Shown here in pieces: positions 23,448 through 36,184 of a stretch of DNA of 64,000 nucleotides. This DNA is from Mauremys mutica (lineage: Eukaryota; Chordata; Testudines; Geoemydidae): assembly GCF_020497125.1 (NCBI RefSeq), contig NC_059072.1, forward strand, positions 301,462,781-301,526,780, in the 5' to 3' direction. How positions within the stretch are numbered: position 1 is the stretch's first letter; every line of letters begins with the position of its first letter. A model generated the notes under the pieces. It ran no database searches, was not told the origin of the DNA, and saw only the letters and a list, made by a program, of their open reading frames with translations. The position numbers and the translations under genes are program-made.

Positions 23448-25124
23448 TTAATGGGCTTTTATATAACACTTATTGTTTGTAAAATATAGTGTGAGAACCT
23501 TGGAATATTTCTAGCTGTTAAAATGTTTTTATATTGCAAAATGTTATACTTAACAGTAAATTACTATGCTGGGTTAATATCAGTTTTACTGTTGTATTTC
23601 TACAGTTTACATTTCAGTTAATGGGAGCTGTCCCTTTAAGAACGATATGGGACGGAAGTACAGAACAATGTGTGGGAGATTCTGTCTCTGTTTTAAACAG
23701 AGCAGAAGTCTTCACCTTGTGTAAAATCCAAAAAGGTCAGAACTTGATTTAATCTGTGTATCTTTCAAGAACACAAATCTCATTCATGAACGCGAAGCAT
23801 CAGATCTTACTGGGGGACCAGATGCCTCAGAGCACTGCTTATGGGCTGCAAACCCTCTCGTCTGTAGGTCACCAATTTTAATCCAGACCAGATTACTATG
23901 GATTAAAAACTGTTCCCATCTAACGGATATTTGGTGGTCCCCTATTATGTGATGAGTTTGGTGGGCTTCAGTTTCAGCTCCAATGTCTCAAACTCACACT
24001 ATACTCTGCACTAGTTGGCAGACTCAGCAGAGGGGTCAAAAACGTCATGGGCCACAGCGACTAAATTACCTCTGCTACTCATAGAGCAAATTTCTTCCAC
24101 AGCATCCTCCAGATAAAGATCAAAGTATGCTGGCAGGGCACGGTGTGTGGACAGCCTGTCCTGCTGATAACAGTTTATTGTTACAGATACTTTGGTTCTA
24201 AATATGCAAATTATCTAATTAAAAATTTTGCATGTGGTTTGCTTCACTCACTAAACTCCACAAAACTTACCCACTATCTACCTGTCACCATTTAGATTGG
24301 CCATCAGCACTGAGTGCATACAGAGGGGAAACACTTGGTCTTTGAGGGGGAGGGTACCCTGCAGCTCAGTGTGGTGGTAAGGAACACCACCACCAAGCTT
24401 TTCCCTGAAGAGCTCAAGGCCCCCGTTGAGCACTTTGAACTCCTTCCCCCACATGAGAACCATTATGAATCTACTACCAAGATTCAGGTGGTAAAGGGGA
24501 AGCCCTCCTAAATTACCAACTGAAGCGTTTGACATAAGAGGGATAAAAAAAGGGCCATACTTAGCACTGAGGTCTTCAAGCCATTCAGTAGAATGTGAGT
24601 CTCCCATCCCTCTCCCAAGAAAACGTGCGGGTGGCTTAAAAGTTGGTAATCCCCACAAATATGCAGTTAAGTTAAAGCCCCAATAAAGTACACTTTAGCA
24701 AAATTTTATTTAAGGGAGGAGGAAGAAATTAAGGACTTTTATTTTAGTGCAATGCTCTTGATTCAATCCAGATGGACATTATATGAGAAAAAATAAATAG
24801 CAGCAGTTCGTCTGCACAGCCATGGATATAGTTGTCTCATCCTTTCCACTATAATTATCTATTTAAGTGTGTTTTGTAATTGAGTCATAAATGTTCATCT
24901 AAAAAAATGTTTTATTAAAACAGCTATTTGGAAAGTGATACTAAGTACTGTGTGATACTAAGTACTGGAGTAATTTTAAAACAAAAATAACAAAAGGGGA
25001 AGCAGAGATTTTATTTTATTTTTAAAGTAGTTTTTGTTTCCTTCAAGATTTTAGCACTTTTTGACCCTTTTTTCGACTACTCATAACTGGAGGTCTGGTT
25101 TACATGATGATACCTGGTATTTAT

Positions 25125-25490
25125 TATAGCACTTTCTGTCTCCAAACCACTTTACTGACGGTAGCTAATCATCACAATTTCCCTGTAAGGTAGGTACTGT
25201 ATGTTGTTACTCTCCCTATGCAGACACAAGGAAGATGCAAAACAAAAAAGTTAAGTGACTTGCCATAGGCCACAGAGAGTCAGTGGCAGAGCTCAGATTA
25301 GCACTCAGAAATCCTGAGCTTGGGTCACTATTTGTTTTTACTTCCATGGTCACCTCACAAATATCAGTACAGTTGGCCTCATTTAGGTAAGTAATAGCAT
25401 CATGCCCATTTTACAGATGCACAGACTTGCTCAGGACCACCTGGTAAGTCTGTTGCAGAGCTATGTATAAAACCTAGGTCTCCTGATTTT
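25125..25490 (-). repeat. MIR/CORE-SINE remnants (two segments)
   Basis: The first segment (about 25125-25330) has aagttaagtgacttgccata and agagtcagtggcagagctca. The second (about 25375-25490) has cattttacagatgcacagac, then ctcaggaccacctggtaagt. Both follow the antisense MIR core. Confidence 0.7.
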
Positions 25491-27130
25491 TAGTCCGTTT
25501 TTTTAACCTCACAGTCATCCTTGTCCACTAGATTACATCTGCCCTCTGAAAGTTTGAATGATTAACTAAACTTTACTTGAACTATACAAAATTTTTGATT
25601 CTACAAATTAAGGCTGAACTGGCTTGTCAGCAATACTGTCAAGCCTTCTGGCCTATGGTTACAATTGGAAATATTTCAAGATCAGATGGATTCTCAAGGT
25701 TCTGTATTTTTACACTTCTCAGCAGAGACCAGAAGTGCTGGGATTCAAAACATAAAGAAAAATAAAACAGAGGAAAACACCTCTCTTTTATTTTTATGTT
25801 TTGAAGCCTTAAGGAAGGATTATTTCATTTCAAGTTAAAATTCTGGATAAAAGTACAAGCTGTGTTACCTGACTTGTCCAATTTCCCCACCTCTAGCCTT
25901 CAAAAACCAGGGACAAATAAAAAGAACTCCAAATGTACCATTTCTAAAATCTCCTGATTTTTTCTTTTTTTTTAAACTCTTGAAGTGGACAATACTGTCT
26001 TTCCTTCCCCTTCCCATGTCAAAAGTCAGGTGAGGAAATGCCACCACAGGGGTCTTCCTCATCCTTATGGAAGCAATAGGCTGAATGTTAGCAGTAATCT
26101 GGGCTCTGCTCATTCTGCCTGATATGAAACTAAACAGACTAAATGAGCTGTGAACTAAGGGAGAGCCCAGATCAAAGCTTCAGATCACACAGCAGTGGCC
26201 ATCAGGCCTACGCTGGGGTCCAGCCCACCAGATAAATGCCTGGTTCCTTGGTATCCCATTTTGGGCCTTGCACTGAGCAAATTATTAACCTGGCCTTCAA
26301 CTGGTGAAAAATTAAATAGAATGATAGGCAACAATCCACGGTGATTAATAATATGCTACATGAGTGAATCATATTCCTTAATTTTTCCGCATAAAGTGCA
26401 AGAAACTGATTGTTATAGAAGGGTCAAGTCATTTTTGAAGTGATCCTAAACATACGCAGGCTCTGTAAATCCAAACTGTCAGTTTAATGAAGTATATTTT
26501 AAGAATCAATGAAGACCTATTTTAATATTAAGTTTGTATATGAAATCCTAAGATAATGCAAAACATGCAGTAATATTATTGTTAGTATATTATTTTCCAG
26601 CATGATAATTAGGTTTATTTTTAGAATGCCTTTGCCCAACTGTGGCACTTGCTGAGAAAGACAAGACCAAAGTTGCCAATATTCAGACTTATGGTCAGAG
26701 AAAGAAAAGAAGGTTACAGCTGAACAAAAGTCAACAGCAATGGTGCATTGAACCACAGTAGCCAACCTACAGTACTGTCTTTATATCAGATTTTAATTCA
26801 GACTTTTATTGAAAAATATATCCTAGAAGGACAGACATTATCACAGTGTAAAACCAATCACTGAGTTAAATGCCTAAGGTTTCACAGAAGCCTTTGATAA
26901 AATATTCCCTCTCCTCCCCAAAGAGATTCAATGCTACTGCAGTGTGGTTAAAAATAATACTAACAAGACAATTATTTTCATTTTAGGAATTTCAGAAGTT
27001 TAGAAATATAATAGGAGAGTATTGCTCGGATCTGCCTTCAGAAAATGTCTAGTATTCTAAACGTTCTCAGGCACTCAAAGCACAGGATCGAGTGCCATCT
27101 GTTTTACAATTTCTTGTACCGACTTTAGTC

Positions 27131-27362
27131 CAGGGGTTGGCAACCTTTGGCACGCGGCTTGGCGGGCTGGGCCAGTTTGTTTAGCTGCTGCCTCCCACTG
27201 GCTGCGGTTCGCTGCTTCCCATCGCCCGCATTGGCCCGGAGTGGCGAACCGCAGCCAGTTGGAGCCGCGATTGGCCAAACCTGCGGAGGCGGCAGCTAAA
27301 CAAACTGGTCCGGCAATGGTGCTTACCCTGGCGAGCCGCGTGCCAGAGGTTGCCGACCCCTG
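27131..27362. mobile_element. hAT-type MITE, 8-bp duplication
   Basis: A 232-bp internally shortened copy of the 6305-6638 family. The exact duplication is ctttagtc (27123-27130, 27363-27370). Termini caggggttggcaacc / inverse of ggttgccgacccctg. Confidence 0.9.
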
Positions 27363-27904
27363 CTTTAGTCATAGAGGGCAAAACCTTGTTTTGAACTGAA
27401 CAAACTTGTTATGAGCTTCCCGAAATAGCTCAAATAGTACTTTCACAACTGATCAAGACAACTCTATTGGCAACAGTGAAGGAAATTAGCTTTTGGATGA
27501 GAATTGGGAAAATGCATTTCTAGAGGCCCAATTCAACAGAGATATAGGAAAATGCAATTCTTCTGAGATCAGTAACAGGTTGCCCCACTTACATATGCAC
27601 TGAATTTAGTCACAAGTCTGAGACCAGTAAAGCATGCCTATATTTAGGCTATGACAACATGCATGGCGTCCTGGGATGCTAAATGTGTATGAGATTTTGA
27701 CACCTCATCAGCTGTGGTGTTAATGGAAATTTCTCATTCCCTCTACTAAATACAGGAAAGGTTCCTCTGAGCTAGCTAATAGCCAATGAGAAATGGGGAA
27801 AGAAACCAAGAACCAGTAAGGGGGGGAGGGGAAACAACACAAGAAAAGGAAGAGGAAAGCTGGTGACCAACAATAATGATAATTGTTAATGCTATGTCTC
27901 ATAT

Positions 27905-28600
27905 CACTTAGGAATGTAAACAGGACGTAAGACTGGAAGGGACCACCTGAGCCATACATTCTAATCCCTTGCTAGCTCAGGCAACACCATCATATAACCC
28001 CATCCATAAATTTATCAAGCGCCATCTTAAAATTAGTTGTTTGCCTTGACTACTGCTATTGGAAGGCTGTTCCAGAACCTAACTCCTCAAACCTTCTAAT
28101 TTCCAGCATAAATGTTTTCATGGTCATTTGTGTTTGTTCCAATGTTGCTATTTGGCTTAAATAACTTTTCTTCCTTCCTGACGTCTATCCAGGGCCGGCT
28201 CTACAGTTTTCGCCGCCCCAAGCAGTGCGCCAAATTGCTGCCGCGGGCGGCGGGGGCAGTCCGTGTGCCATTAGGGCAGCAGGCGCGTTTCCGTGGCGGC
28301 GGCAATTCGGCGGCAGCTTCTATGTTTAGCTGAAGCCGCCCCGGAAAGCTAAACATAGAAGCTGCTGTGGAATTGCCTCACCGCGAAAAAACACCTGCCG
28401 CCCTAAGGGCACATGGACTGCCCTCACCCTCCACGGCGGCAATTCGGCGCGCTGCTTGAGGGCAAAACAACAGGGACCTTGCAGAATGCTGCCCTAAGCA
28501 CCAGCTTGGAATGCTGGTGCCTGGAGCCGGTCCTGCGTCTATCCCCCTCAGGCATTAATGGGACATGATCATATTTATTAGGCTATTATAATTCATATTA
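27905..28600 (-). mobile_element. Old CR1-like 3' remnant with nested MITE
   Basis: The antisense CR1-type 3' end reads gactggaagggaccacctga, ttggaaggctgttccagaac, caaaccttctaatttccagc. It is split by the hAT MITE at 28190-28535. Confidence 0.6.
28190..28535. mobile_element. hAT MITE, CAGGGCCGG termini, 8-bp duplication
   Basis: A 346-bp element with termini cagggccggctctaca / inverse of tggagccggtcctg, flanked by the exact duplication cgtctatc (28182-28189, 28536-28543). A near-palindromic core around gctaaacatagaagctgct makes a hairpin. Its first nine bases match the hAT end at 63076. Confidence 0.92.
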
Positions 28601-29385
28601 ATACTTATTCTTTTTTTACTCAAGTCAGCATCTTGGGCTGCTCTCCCATCCCCTATAAAAAGGTGTTAAATTGAAAATATTCTAATCAATTTCTAATAGC
28701 AGTTCCAAATAAGACTATTGAAGTGATGGGCCCAAATCAAACAGATCTGACACTGAGAAAGTTAGAATCCAGATCCAAACTTTGCTACTCTAATCCATCT
28801 CTACAATGTGGTTTACACCACCATTTTGTTTTACCCATCCAAACTTCCCACAAACTCATGCTATGGAAAGGGCAACATCATGATACTTAATAAAAAAAAA
28901 ACAATGGTGGCATGAACAATTGTGATTCAGAAGGCATTTATTTTTTATTAAAAGTTCAAAAACTAGAAAGGCGATGAGCAAGGCTTGGATTTGAATACAC
29001 AGCTAAAATAGGGGAGTTTAGACTTAAGTTTCCTCTGCTAATTTGAGACTCCCAAACTCAAATAGTCTCCTTTTTTCCCTCTCCACTAGTTGTCAGTGTA
29101 CTTTTACCACTAACAGAGTAAACAGGCAAATCTCAGCATTAATAGTGCAAAAGAACATAAAAACATACAGTAAACCAGCCTAAACACTGCAAGAAAAAGT
29201 AGAGCTGAGGGATCCTCTCTAAAGGTTTATTGTGCAATTAGACTAAATATCCAGAAGTGTGCATATTTATCCCAAAGTATCTCACAACCTACAGAGGTTG
29301 AGGAACCACAGGGCTCCTACTCTCGCTGTACTATTTTCCTCACAATGAAACATGAAACAGGAGGATATATATTTATTTATTTTAC

Positions 29386-29588
29386 CTGCTCTTCATGTAG
29401 AATCACTTGTCCTTTGAGTGGATTTCCTAGAGGTGCCACAGTCACAAAGGGTTGCCATATGCTTCCAACTGTTCTTGGGAAGATGTCATAACAATCCACA
29501 AAGTATCCATTTTTACTAGATACATTCATGAAATATAAGGAAACTGGATTGCATGTAGCCACATAGAGCATATTTTCAGTCTCATCTT
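29386..29588 (-). CDS. VWA8: VWA8 exon 8 of window
   Basis: This 203-bp exon completes a Glu codon and encodes 67 residues, including YVATCNPVSLYFMNVSSKNG, YFVDCYDIFPRT, WQPFVTVAPLGNPLKGQVIL and HEEQ. Alternating hydrophobic strands suggest beta-propeller or WD-like blades (inference). Acceptor ttatttcag, donor gtaaaa. The CNP.SLYFMN and DIFPRT blocks are strong VWA8 matches. Confidence 0.96.
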
Positions 29589-30452
29589 CTGAAATAAGAA
29601 AATAAGGCAAAATTAATGAAAGCAAAAGACTTTGTCATGATCCAAAATCGTGTTAACCATCAGATTAACTGAAAACTGAATGATGCTACTGTGGGAATAC
29701 AGCAACATATTTAAAATAAATTTATACTATTTTGGCACATATATCAATCAATCAATCCATGTAGGACTATGTGCTACTCTTAACCTACAGCAGCATTCCC
29801 ATGATGACAAAGGGAATTTTGTACATAAATCAAGGATGCAATGTGGCCATTATGTAAACTAAACTTTTAACAGAAAAGTTGTTACCGGCTTCACGCTGAC
29901 TAGTAACTCCCTCCACAAATATTCCAAAAGATATTTGAGTAGAAGTCCAAGACATAAAGCTGGTTTGGCATCCAAATCAACTGCTAAAGACTCATGTTAT
30001 ATGAATCCTTATAAGCAGAAACCTGTACAGCATACACAAGTTTACTTATAAAAAAGAAAAGTCTCTCAGAAAGAGAAAACTATAGTAAAAGTTTTCAGAT
30101 GCAGACTTCTTAAAAATGTGTCCACTTACTGGAACTAAAACACCAGGTCATTTAATAATGATAGACAACAGGAAGGAAGTTTCATGTGGCAAGAGAAACA
30201 CAACAACTGTTTTTGACTCATGTTAGATGTTTCTGAGCATCAAATTAAAACTGCAATTTCTATTAATGTCATCAAAAAATTGGGAACATGCTTAGAAAGC
30301 GAAGCCACAATCAGAAAAAGGCAGCGTTGTTAGTTTTCATAATTTTAATGTATTTACAATGTAAAATAAATTACAGCCACAAAATGTATTACATTTTATA
30401 ATATATCATAAGTATCGGTCACAAATATCAATAATGATGTGATGTGCATTGG

Positions 30453-30510
<58 letters not shown>

Positions 30511-31144
30511 GGACTGATTAAATAAGAAAGGGCATTGATCAGCATAAGCACCAGAAAGAAAGCACAGGACTTTGCATGCTCCAAGTCTTGCATTAGAACT
30601 GGCTTTAATTAGGGAAGGGCAAAGTTAGAAAGAGTTTTTAAAATTAATTTTGACACAATGTATTATACAATATAAAAATTAGGAACACTTTGAATTACGG
30701 ATCTATATTTCCTTTTAGAGCCAAATTTCCTTCCTAGTTTACATTATCACCAATATGTTTTAATGGAATTATACTCTCCTTTTATGATTGATTGTTTTTG
30801 CATTTTGTCGTTTTTGATTTAAAGAAAAAAGTTAAACATAAAGAAAATCAAGCAATATCATTTTTTCTGTATCTCACGCAGGCCCACAGTGAAGGTTCCC
30901 AGAAGTGAATTCTCTGTGTTACTGCGCATACACTCAGCACAGAATTTGTAGTTTCTTTTTTAGTGCAATTACAAAAATATGATATTGCTCTTGCATATTT
31001 CAAAAAAAGGGAATACAAACTATATAGTACTGACTATTAATGAACAGTTATGATCTCATCTGTCCAATTCCTCATTATCTCCAGTGTAACTTATATAATA
31101 CAATAATGGGGATCATTACAAAAATTACAAATATTTTACTGTAC
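29589..31144 (-). other. VWA8 intron between exons 7 and 8
   Basis: 1,556 bp. The only distinctive content is the long CA microsatellite (30456-30507). Confidence 0.85.
30456..30507. repeat. CA microsatellite
   Basis: Twenty-six uninterrupted CA units within VWA8 intron 7. Confidence 0.95.
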
Positions 31145-31283
31145 CTTCTGCTACAACAACATCACAGACCAAGTTAACCTCATTCAAAGGCAGTGTCCAA
31201 AAAGCAAGTTCTTCTGTGAAACTGAGGGACCTTGCTTCATGCCGTTCCAGTGGAAATCCCTGAACACTTAAATATACTGGACC
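31145..31283 (-). CDS. VWA8: VWA8 exon 7 of window
   Basis: This 139-bp exon encodes 46 residues plus one base: GPVYLSVQGFPLERHEARSL, SFTEELAFWTLPLNEVNLVC and DVVVAE. Acceptor gtttag, donor gtacct. The blocks ERHE.RSL.FTEE and N.VCD agree with vertebrate VWA8 as I remember it. The segment belongs to the beta-rich middle region, and no motif of known chemistry is seen. Confidence 0.94.
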
Positions 31284-32360
31284 CTAAACGAAAATGATAA
31301 CCATGAGGATTAGGTATTTTATTTCACTCACCAACCTTTATAAACACTAGGAGTTTTCCTAAAGATTTCTATTGCTTTTAGCACTAAATGCCAGACCAAG
31401 CATTATAAAGAAAAGAGGAAGGCTTATATTTGGGAAGGAACCAGATTGCTTTTTCTGTAAGCCCTCTGCATCTCATCTGGAGCCCTGAAGATTCTGCCAT
31501 CGTTTTCCCCGTAATATACAAGCCATGCTGTCGCCCTCCCTTGAGGCTACGTATTTCAACTGTTACATCCATCTAGTCATGGGGGACTGCATGGAACTTA
31601 GTATGGAACCATGGTCCTTGCCTGGAGTGTTTTAGATCAATAATGAAAGCACAGTGCATTTGTGCAAGGAAACAATACTGAATTTCTTGATTATGGAAGG
31701 TTTAAAATATCAAACAACATTACACTAACAGTTTCCCCACCACCACTGAAGTAATAATTAATAAAGACAGGACAAGACATTGGGTTTGCAGAGGATGTGG
31801 ATTAGGTTTAGGCTGGAGGCCAAATCAGACCAAAGGTTCAGATTCAGATTTGAGAGGGAAAATTTCAGCTGCATGTGAAATGAAACTGGAAAACAGGCTC
31901 CTTCCCATTTTATATCTCATCCAGATGAGTTGTGATCTGGGGACTGAAACTGCACCTCCCTATGCATCCATGCCTGTTTCCGGACTTCTCTAAAAATGGC
32001 ATTGTCACCTTCATAGCAAGAACTCTGCAAGAGCTTTTGAACTCAACCCTGCAAAGTCCACCCCCTTCATTCCCCCCCCCCTAGTACCACTTTCAGTATA
32101 TGTCCTGCAGATGGAGGGCTCACAAGCTAGGACCCCACAGCAACTCAGCTGGCAGTGTGAATCACAAAATAGTCTACTTTTTTAATCTGTATAATTAACA
32201 GTATTTATTTTGTTACAAAAATCAACTCAGACTCTTCTTTCTGCAGGAAATGAGTGACATCTTACATTTATTAAATCATAATCTGGGTGATGATATATTG
32301 CTGTAAAGAAAAAATGACTACTGGTAATCAATATTTTTAAGCATTGAAAACGACACAAAC
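31284..32360 (-). other. VWA8 intron between exons 6 and 7
   Basis: 1,077 bp of AT-rich sequence. I see no repeat or gene in it beyond short homopolymer runs, such as the C run near 32075. Confidence 0.85.
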
Positions 32361-32469
32361 CTTTATATTTAACTGATGAGTTTCTGTTGGACACAGTAGT
32401 TTCTGCCGTGAGTTCCCTGATTGATTGATTCTCCAGTAGCCCATAAATTTATGGTCTGGCAAGGGTAGC
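32361..32469 (-). CDS. VWA8: VWA8 exon 6 of window
   Basis: This 109-bp exon supplies one base of a Glu codon and 36 residues, LPLPDHKFMGYWRINQSGNS then RQKLLCPTETHQLNIK. Acceptor tttgacag, donor gtttgt. It starts the middle region of VWA8, which has no recognisable catalytic motif. The conserved MGYW and KLLCP.ETH blocks match remembered VWA8 and fix the assignment. Confidence 0.95.
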
Positions 32470-33065
32470 CTGTCAAACAACATATGAACAAAGAAACATT
32501 TATCCCTGTTAATTTGCAATGAATAAGGGATACGTCATTTAACCATAGAGCTTTTCTAAGAGGCTATTTTAAAGATTCTCTAGTTGAAAATGCTCCCTTG
32601 CTGAAACATTCAATTTCTTTTAAATGGCAAACATTTTAATTTTCTGAAACACAAGTAATCTCAGGATCTAAAAGACTGTGCTCTGAAAAGAAAAGCTTTA
32701 AAAGTCTGAATTGTCTGAACTACGTAGCGAAGCATATTCAGTGCTCTCTTGATCAGCTTAACTCAATTCAAAGAGGATGCCAGAATGAGTGGGAGGAGCT
32801 CTTCTAAGTGATATGTTCCTGTACGAGAACTGCATGAGTACAGTAAATGTTGAATCGGTTTATTGCTGCAAGAAGGAGCATTAATTGCTGTTGTATGTTT
32901 TCTGACACCCAGTGGATGGGTCACACAGTACAGACAATGACCATAAGCCAATTGCCTATGCTGCCAAAACTAGCCTCTGTTTCCCAGAAGCTGGGAATGG
33001 GTGACAGGGGATGGATCACTTGATGATTACCTGTTCTGTTCATTTCCTCTGGGGCACCTGGCATT

Positions 33066-33268
33066 AATAAATAATAATATATGGAGAAACACCTATCTCA
33101 TAGAACTGGAAGGGACCCTGACAGGTCATTGAGTCCAGCCCCCTGCCTTCACTAGCAGGACCAAGTACTGATTTTGCCCCAGGTCCCTAAGTGGCCCCCT
33201 CAAGGATTGAACTCACAACCCTGGGTTTAGCAGGCCAATGCTCAAACCACTGAGCTATCCCTCCCCTC
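33066..33268 (-). mobile_element. tRNA-derived SINE with CR1-like tail
   Basis: The minus-strand head has a box A (TAGCTCAGTGG, 33247-33257) and a box B (GGTTGTGAGTTCAATCC, 33204-33220) spaced as in a tRNA. The 3' part (ggcccttccag-type, read on the minus strand) resembles a CR1 tail. The internal polymerase III promoter looks well preserved. Confidence 0.8.
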
Positions 33269-33306
33269 AATTGGCCACTGTTGGAAGCCAGGATATTGGG
33301 CTAGAT

Positions 33307-33602
33307 CAGGAGTCGGCAACCTCTAGCACGTGGCTCACCAGGGTAAGCATCCTGCCGGGCCGAGCCAGTTTGTTTACCTGCCGCATCCGCAGATTCCCAC
33401 TGGCCGCGGTTCGCCGCTCCAGGCCAATGGGGGCTGCAGGAAGTGGCGCAGGCTGAGGGATGTGCTGGCCACAGCTTCCCACCGCCCCCATTGGCCTGGA
33501 GCGGCGAACCGCGGTCAGCGGGACGCGGCAGGTAAACAAACTGGCCTGGCCTGCCAGGGTGCTTACCCTGGTGAGCCGCGTGCCAGAGGTTGCCGACCCC
33601 TA
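33307..33602. mobile_element. hAT-type MITE nested in CR1
   Basis: A 296-bp copy of the 6305-6638 family. Exact duplication ggctagat (33299-33306, 33603-33610). It lies inside a CR1 3' end, so it is younger than that CR1. Confidence 0.9.
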
Positions 33603-35754
33603 GGCTAGATGGACCTTTGGTCTGACCCAGTATGGCTGTTCTTATGTATCACAAGAAAGTGCAGAAGGAGGGTCCTTCTGTATGCCCTGTTAAGGGTATC
33701 TATATGGCAGGTGTAGGGTTTCTCATGGATGCTTAGCCTTCACTACTTTTTATGGTCACCTGCTCACAACACAACCCTTGCCAATCCTGCAGAAAAGACA
33801 GGGTTATATTGCCTAAACTTGAATGATGTTCTTGAGCTCATTTTTTTTCCTTTTGTTTTTCATTCAGGAAGAGAACATGTGGACCACTGTCAAAAATAAT
33901 TTCTGTAATAACTGAAAATATTGGTATATGATAAAGTAGTTTCACGGAATATTGTACACATATTTTTGTTCCTCTACTCTCTCTCATTTGTAACTACTAA
34001 TAAAATTATTTGAAGTTTTGTTAATGCAGAATAATTACATTAAAAATGAACTGAGATGCTAAGATACAGTATCAGAAAATGTCCTTTTGATCTCTCTTAT
34101 TTGGAGCTAGTTGGCATGTGGCATGTATTTAATTTGCTTCTAGCGTAAGAAAGTTGAGAGCGTGTGTGAGATATTTCTAAACACTATTTAAACCTCATAC
34201 GTTATTGCACAACTACAAAACTTGGCATGAGAATAGAAGACATCCCTTCTCCTTCCTTCTAAAAATACATCTCTGAAGTCTATTTTAAGTAAGTTCTCCA
34301 AGACTGTTTGTTGTCTGTGCTTGATGTCGCTTGTTCTATTTGTTGTGTCTGTTCCTACAATCAGAATTCTTTAAAAATAATAGGCTCTGGAGGTTTTGTT
34401 TCTTTTAGATATTTTGGGCAGAGAGGGGGCCCAAATCAGAACCCTAGGTCTGAGCACCCCTGAACTTTGGAGAAGTTAAAATCTCTCTCTATTCCAACTT
34501 TAGGAATGAACAATTATATTTTCTAATCTTTCTGAATAGCACAAGAAAAATAAATTAAAATATTCTAATAATTGTTCTGCCCATGTACCTCAATCAACAT
34601 GGAAGGGCCAGAGAGTAATTCAATCTCCATACCGAGTCCATCCTTGGCCCATTTGCTGAGACTCTCAATAAAGTTGCCAATGATAGGTTTTGTGATATTG
34701 AATTAAGAAAGGGATTGAAACCAACAAAGCATTTCACATAGGTCAATGTTCAGCCATAAAATGGTAATGACTTTTGGTGATGCAATCTGGTCTGAATTTA
34801 AACTAGCTTGACAGGCAGTGTTTTCCATTATGTTTAATTCCCTAGTTAACCAGCTCTGAGAAGACAGTTTTTATGACCTTACACCTATTTACAACATCAG
34901 TCAATACTAAGGTTTGAGAACTCTATTTATTGTAATTGCTTCCTATCTTCAATTTCCCCTTGTTTAATTATTTGCAGTGTGAGGCCTGTTTTTAACATTG
35001 ACTGGAAAAAGATTCATATTTTTGAATGAATCTGTTCACAGTGTCTCAACCTTTTTCATCTGTTTCCTAACCAGTCTGGCCAGTTTTCTCCCACACCAGG
35101 AGTCAAAATTAAGCCAGAGCCAAAATAAATGTAAGTATAACACAGCTCAGGTTATGACATCCAATCCAATCATTAACAATTATTCAGGGTATACTCTTTA
35201 ATGCATATATAATCCCAAGATAGATACATTTATGCATAGAGGAGTATAGAGTCAGTTACTAGAATGACATGTTGGTTTATTAATGAAAGTAAATTTCACT
35301 CTAAGAGTTTTGTTTTGGATTTCAAAATGATTTTCTGGGAAAGCCTGGATTTGATCCATTTTGGGGGGATTATGAAGGAAGTACATGAATTTAAATTTCT
35401 CTGAGTACTATGAACTTGGTAACAGTAGCATCAACTTCACAAGGACTTAGATTTTAGTTTTGAACTCCTTACACATAACTCTCACGTATAGCGAACTTTA
35501 GATTGATGAATCTACTAATAATTATGACTATTTATATGAAATTTTACAATTTTCTCCAGTCTTTGGAAAAGCTACATGCTCATTTTGAGAGGCAATTAGA
35601 ACTGATCAATTGAGAGATATACCAGACCAGTTTGAAACTGGGTCATGACCTGAAGAAAATGTCAAAGATTAGAGCCTTTGTTTTAAATCTGAGATGTAGA
35701 CAACGCATGAAAATATCATGAGTTTATAAATCCTCGATTTCCACACTTCCTAAA

Positions 35755-36070
35755 AATGAATTCTAGTAGACTGGTCAGATAAGAGGTAGTCTTTGGCTAG
35801 GTGTTCTTCAAATTCTTTTTTGGCCTTCCTAATTATATTTTTACACTTCACTTGCCATACCTTACGCTTCTTTCTACTTTCCTCACTAGAATTTAACTTC
35901 CACATGTTAAAGGATGCATTTTTGTCTCTCGCTGCTTCTTTTACTTTGTTGTTTAGCCATGGTGGCACTTTTTTGGTTCCCTTACTATGTTTTCTAATTT
36001 GGGGTATACATTCAATTGAGCCTCTATTATAGTATCTTTATGATGTCTTGCTGGAGCTTTGCTATGTTAA
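35755..36070 (-). mobile_element. CR1 LINE fragment (linker region)
   Basis: The antisense fragment encodes, on the minus strand, PPWLNNKVKEAARDKNASFN and IIRKAKKEFEEHLAKDYL, the endonuclease-RT linker of CR1. Its 3' end carries an 18-bp antisense scrap of the TNLLEF region at 35758-35775. It faces the sense CR1 copy that follows. Confidence 0.85.
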
Positions 36071-36184
36071 TAGTGCCTTTTTTTCTTTTCTTTTCCACTA
36101 AGGGAACTAAGTTCACCTTTCTCCTAAATTCTTGAGGTTTTATTCTCTTCCCCAGTTCTGAATGGTTTAGTCCCTTTGATTTGT

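Larger units (their letters stand above)
20817..29385 (-). other. VWA8 intron between exons 8 and 9
   Basis: 8,569 bp, the longest complete intron here. Contents: a PIF/Harbinger-like MITE (23297-23447), two MIR-like remnants (25125-25490), a MITE (27131-27362) and a CR1 remnant with a nested hAT MITE (27905-28600). The stretches 20820-23290, 23450-25120, 25500-27120 and 28610-29380 show nothing recognisable. Confidence 0.85.
32960..33650 (+). mobile_element. CR1 LINE 3' end carrying nested insertions
   Basis: Sense CR1 3' UTR pieces: ctgtttcccagaagctggga and cacttgatgattacctgttc (about 32975-33065), attggccactgttggaagcc (about 33269-33306), and ggacctttggtctgacccag to ggctgttcttatg (33603-33650). 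The gaps are filled by a SINE (33066-33268) and a MITE (33307-33602). Removing both restores contiguous CR1 order. Confidence 0.85.

Noticed and set aside
24278..24658. Opposed open frames, including a plus-strand peptide with VEHFELLPPHENHY
   Set aside because: Not recognised as any family; no promoter, splice or repeat support. It could be an old pseudogene fragment, but I cannot support that.
30396..30593. Open frame with a Cys-Val repeat
   Set aside because: Translation of the CA microsatellite.
33204..33257. tRNA gene suggested by A and B boxes
   Set aside because: The sequence continues into a SINE body and CR1-like tail; it is a SINE head, not a functional tRNA.
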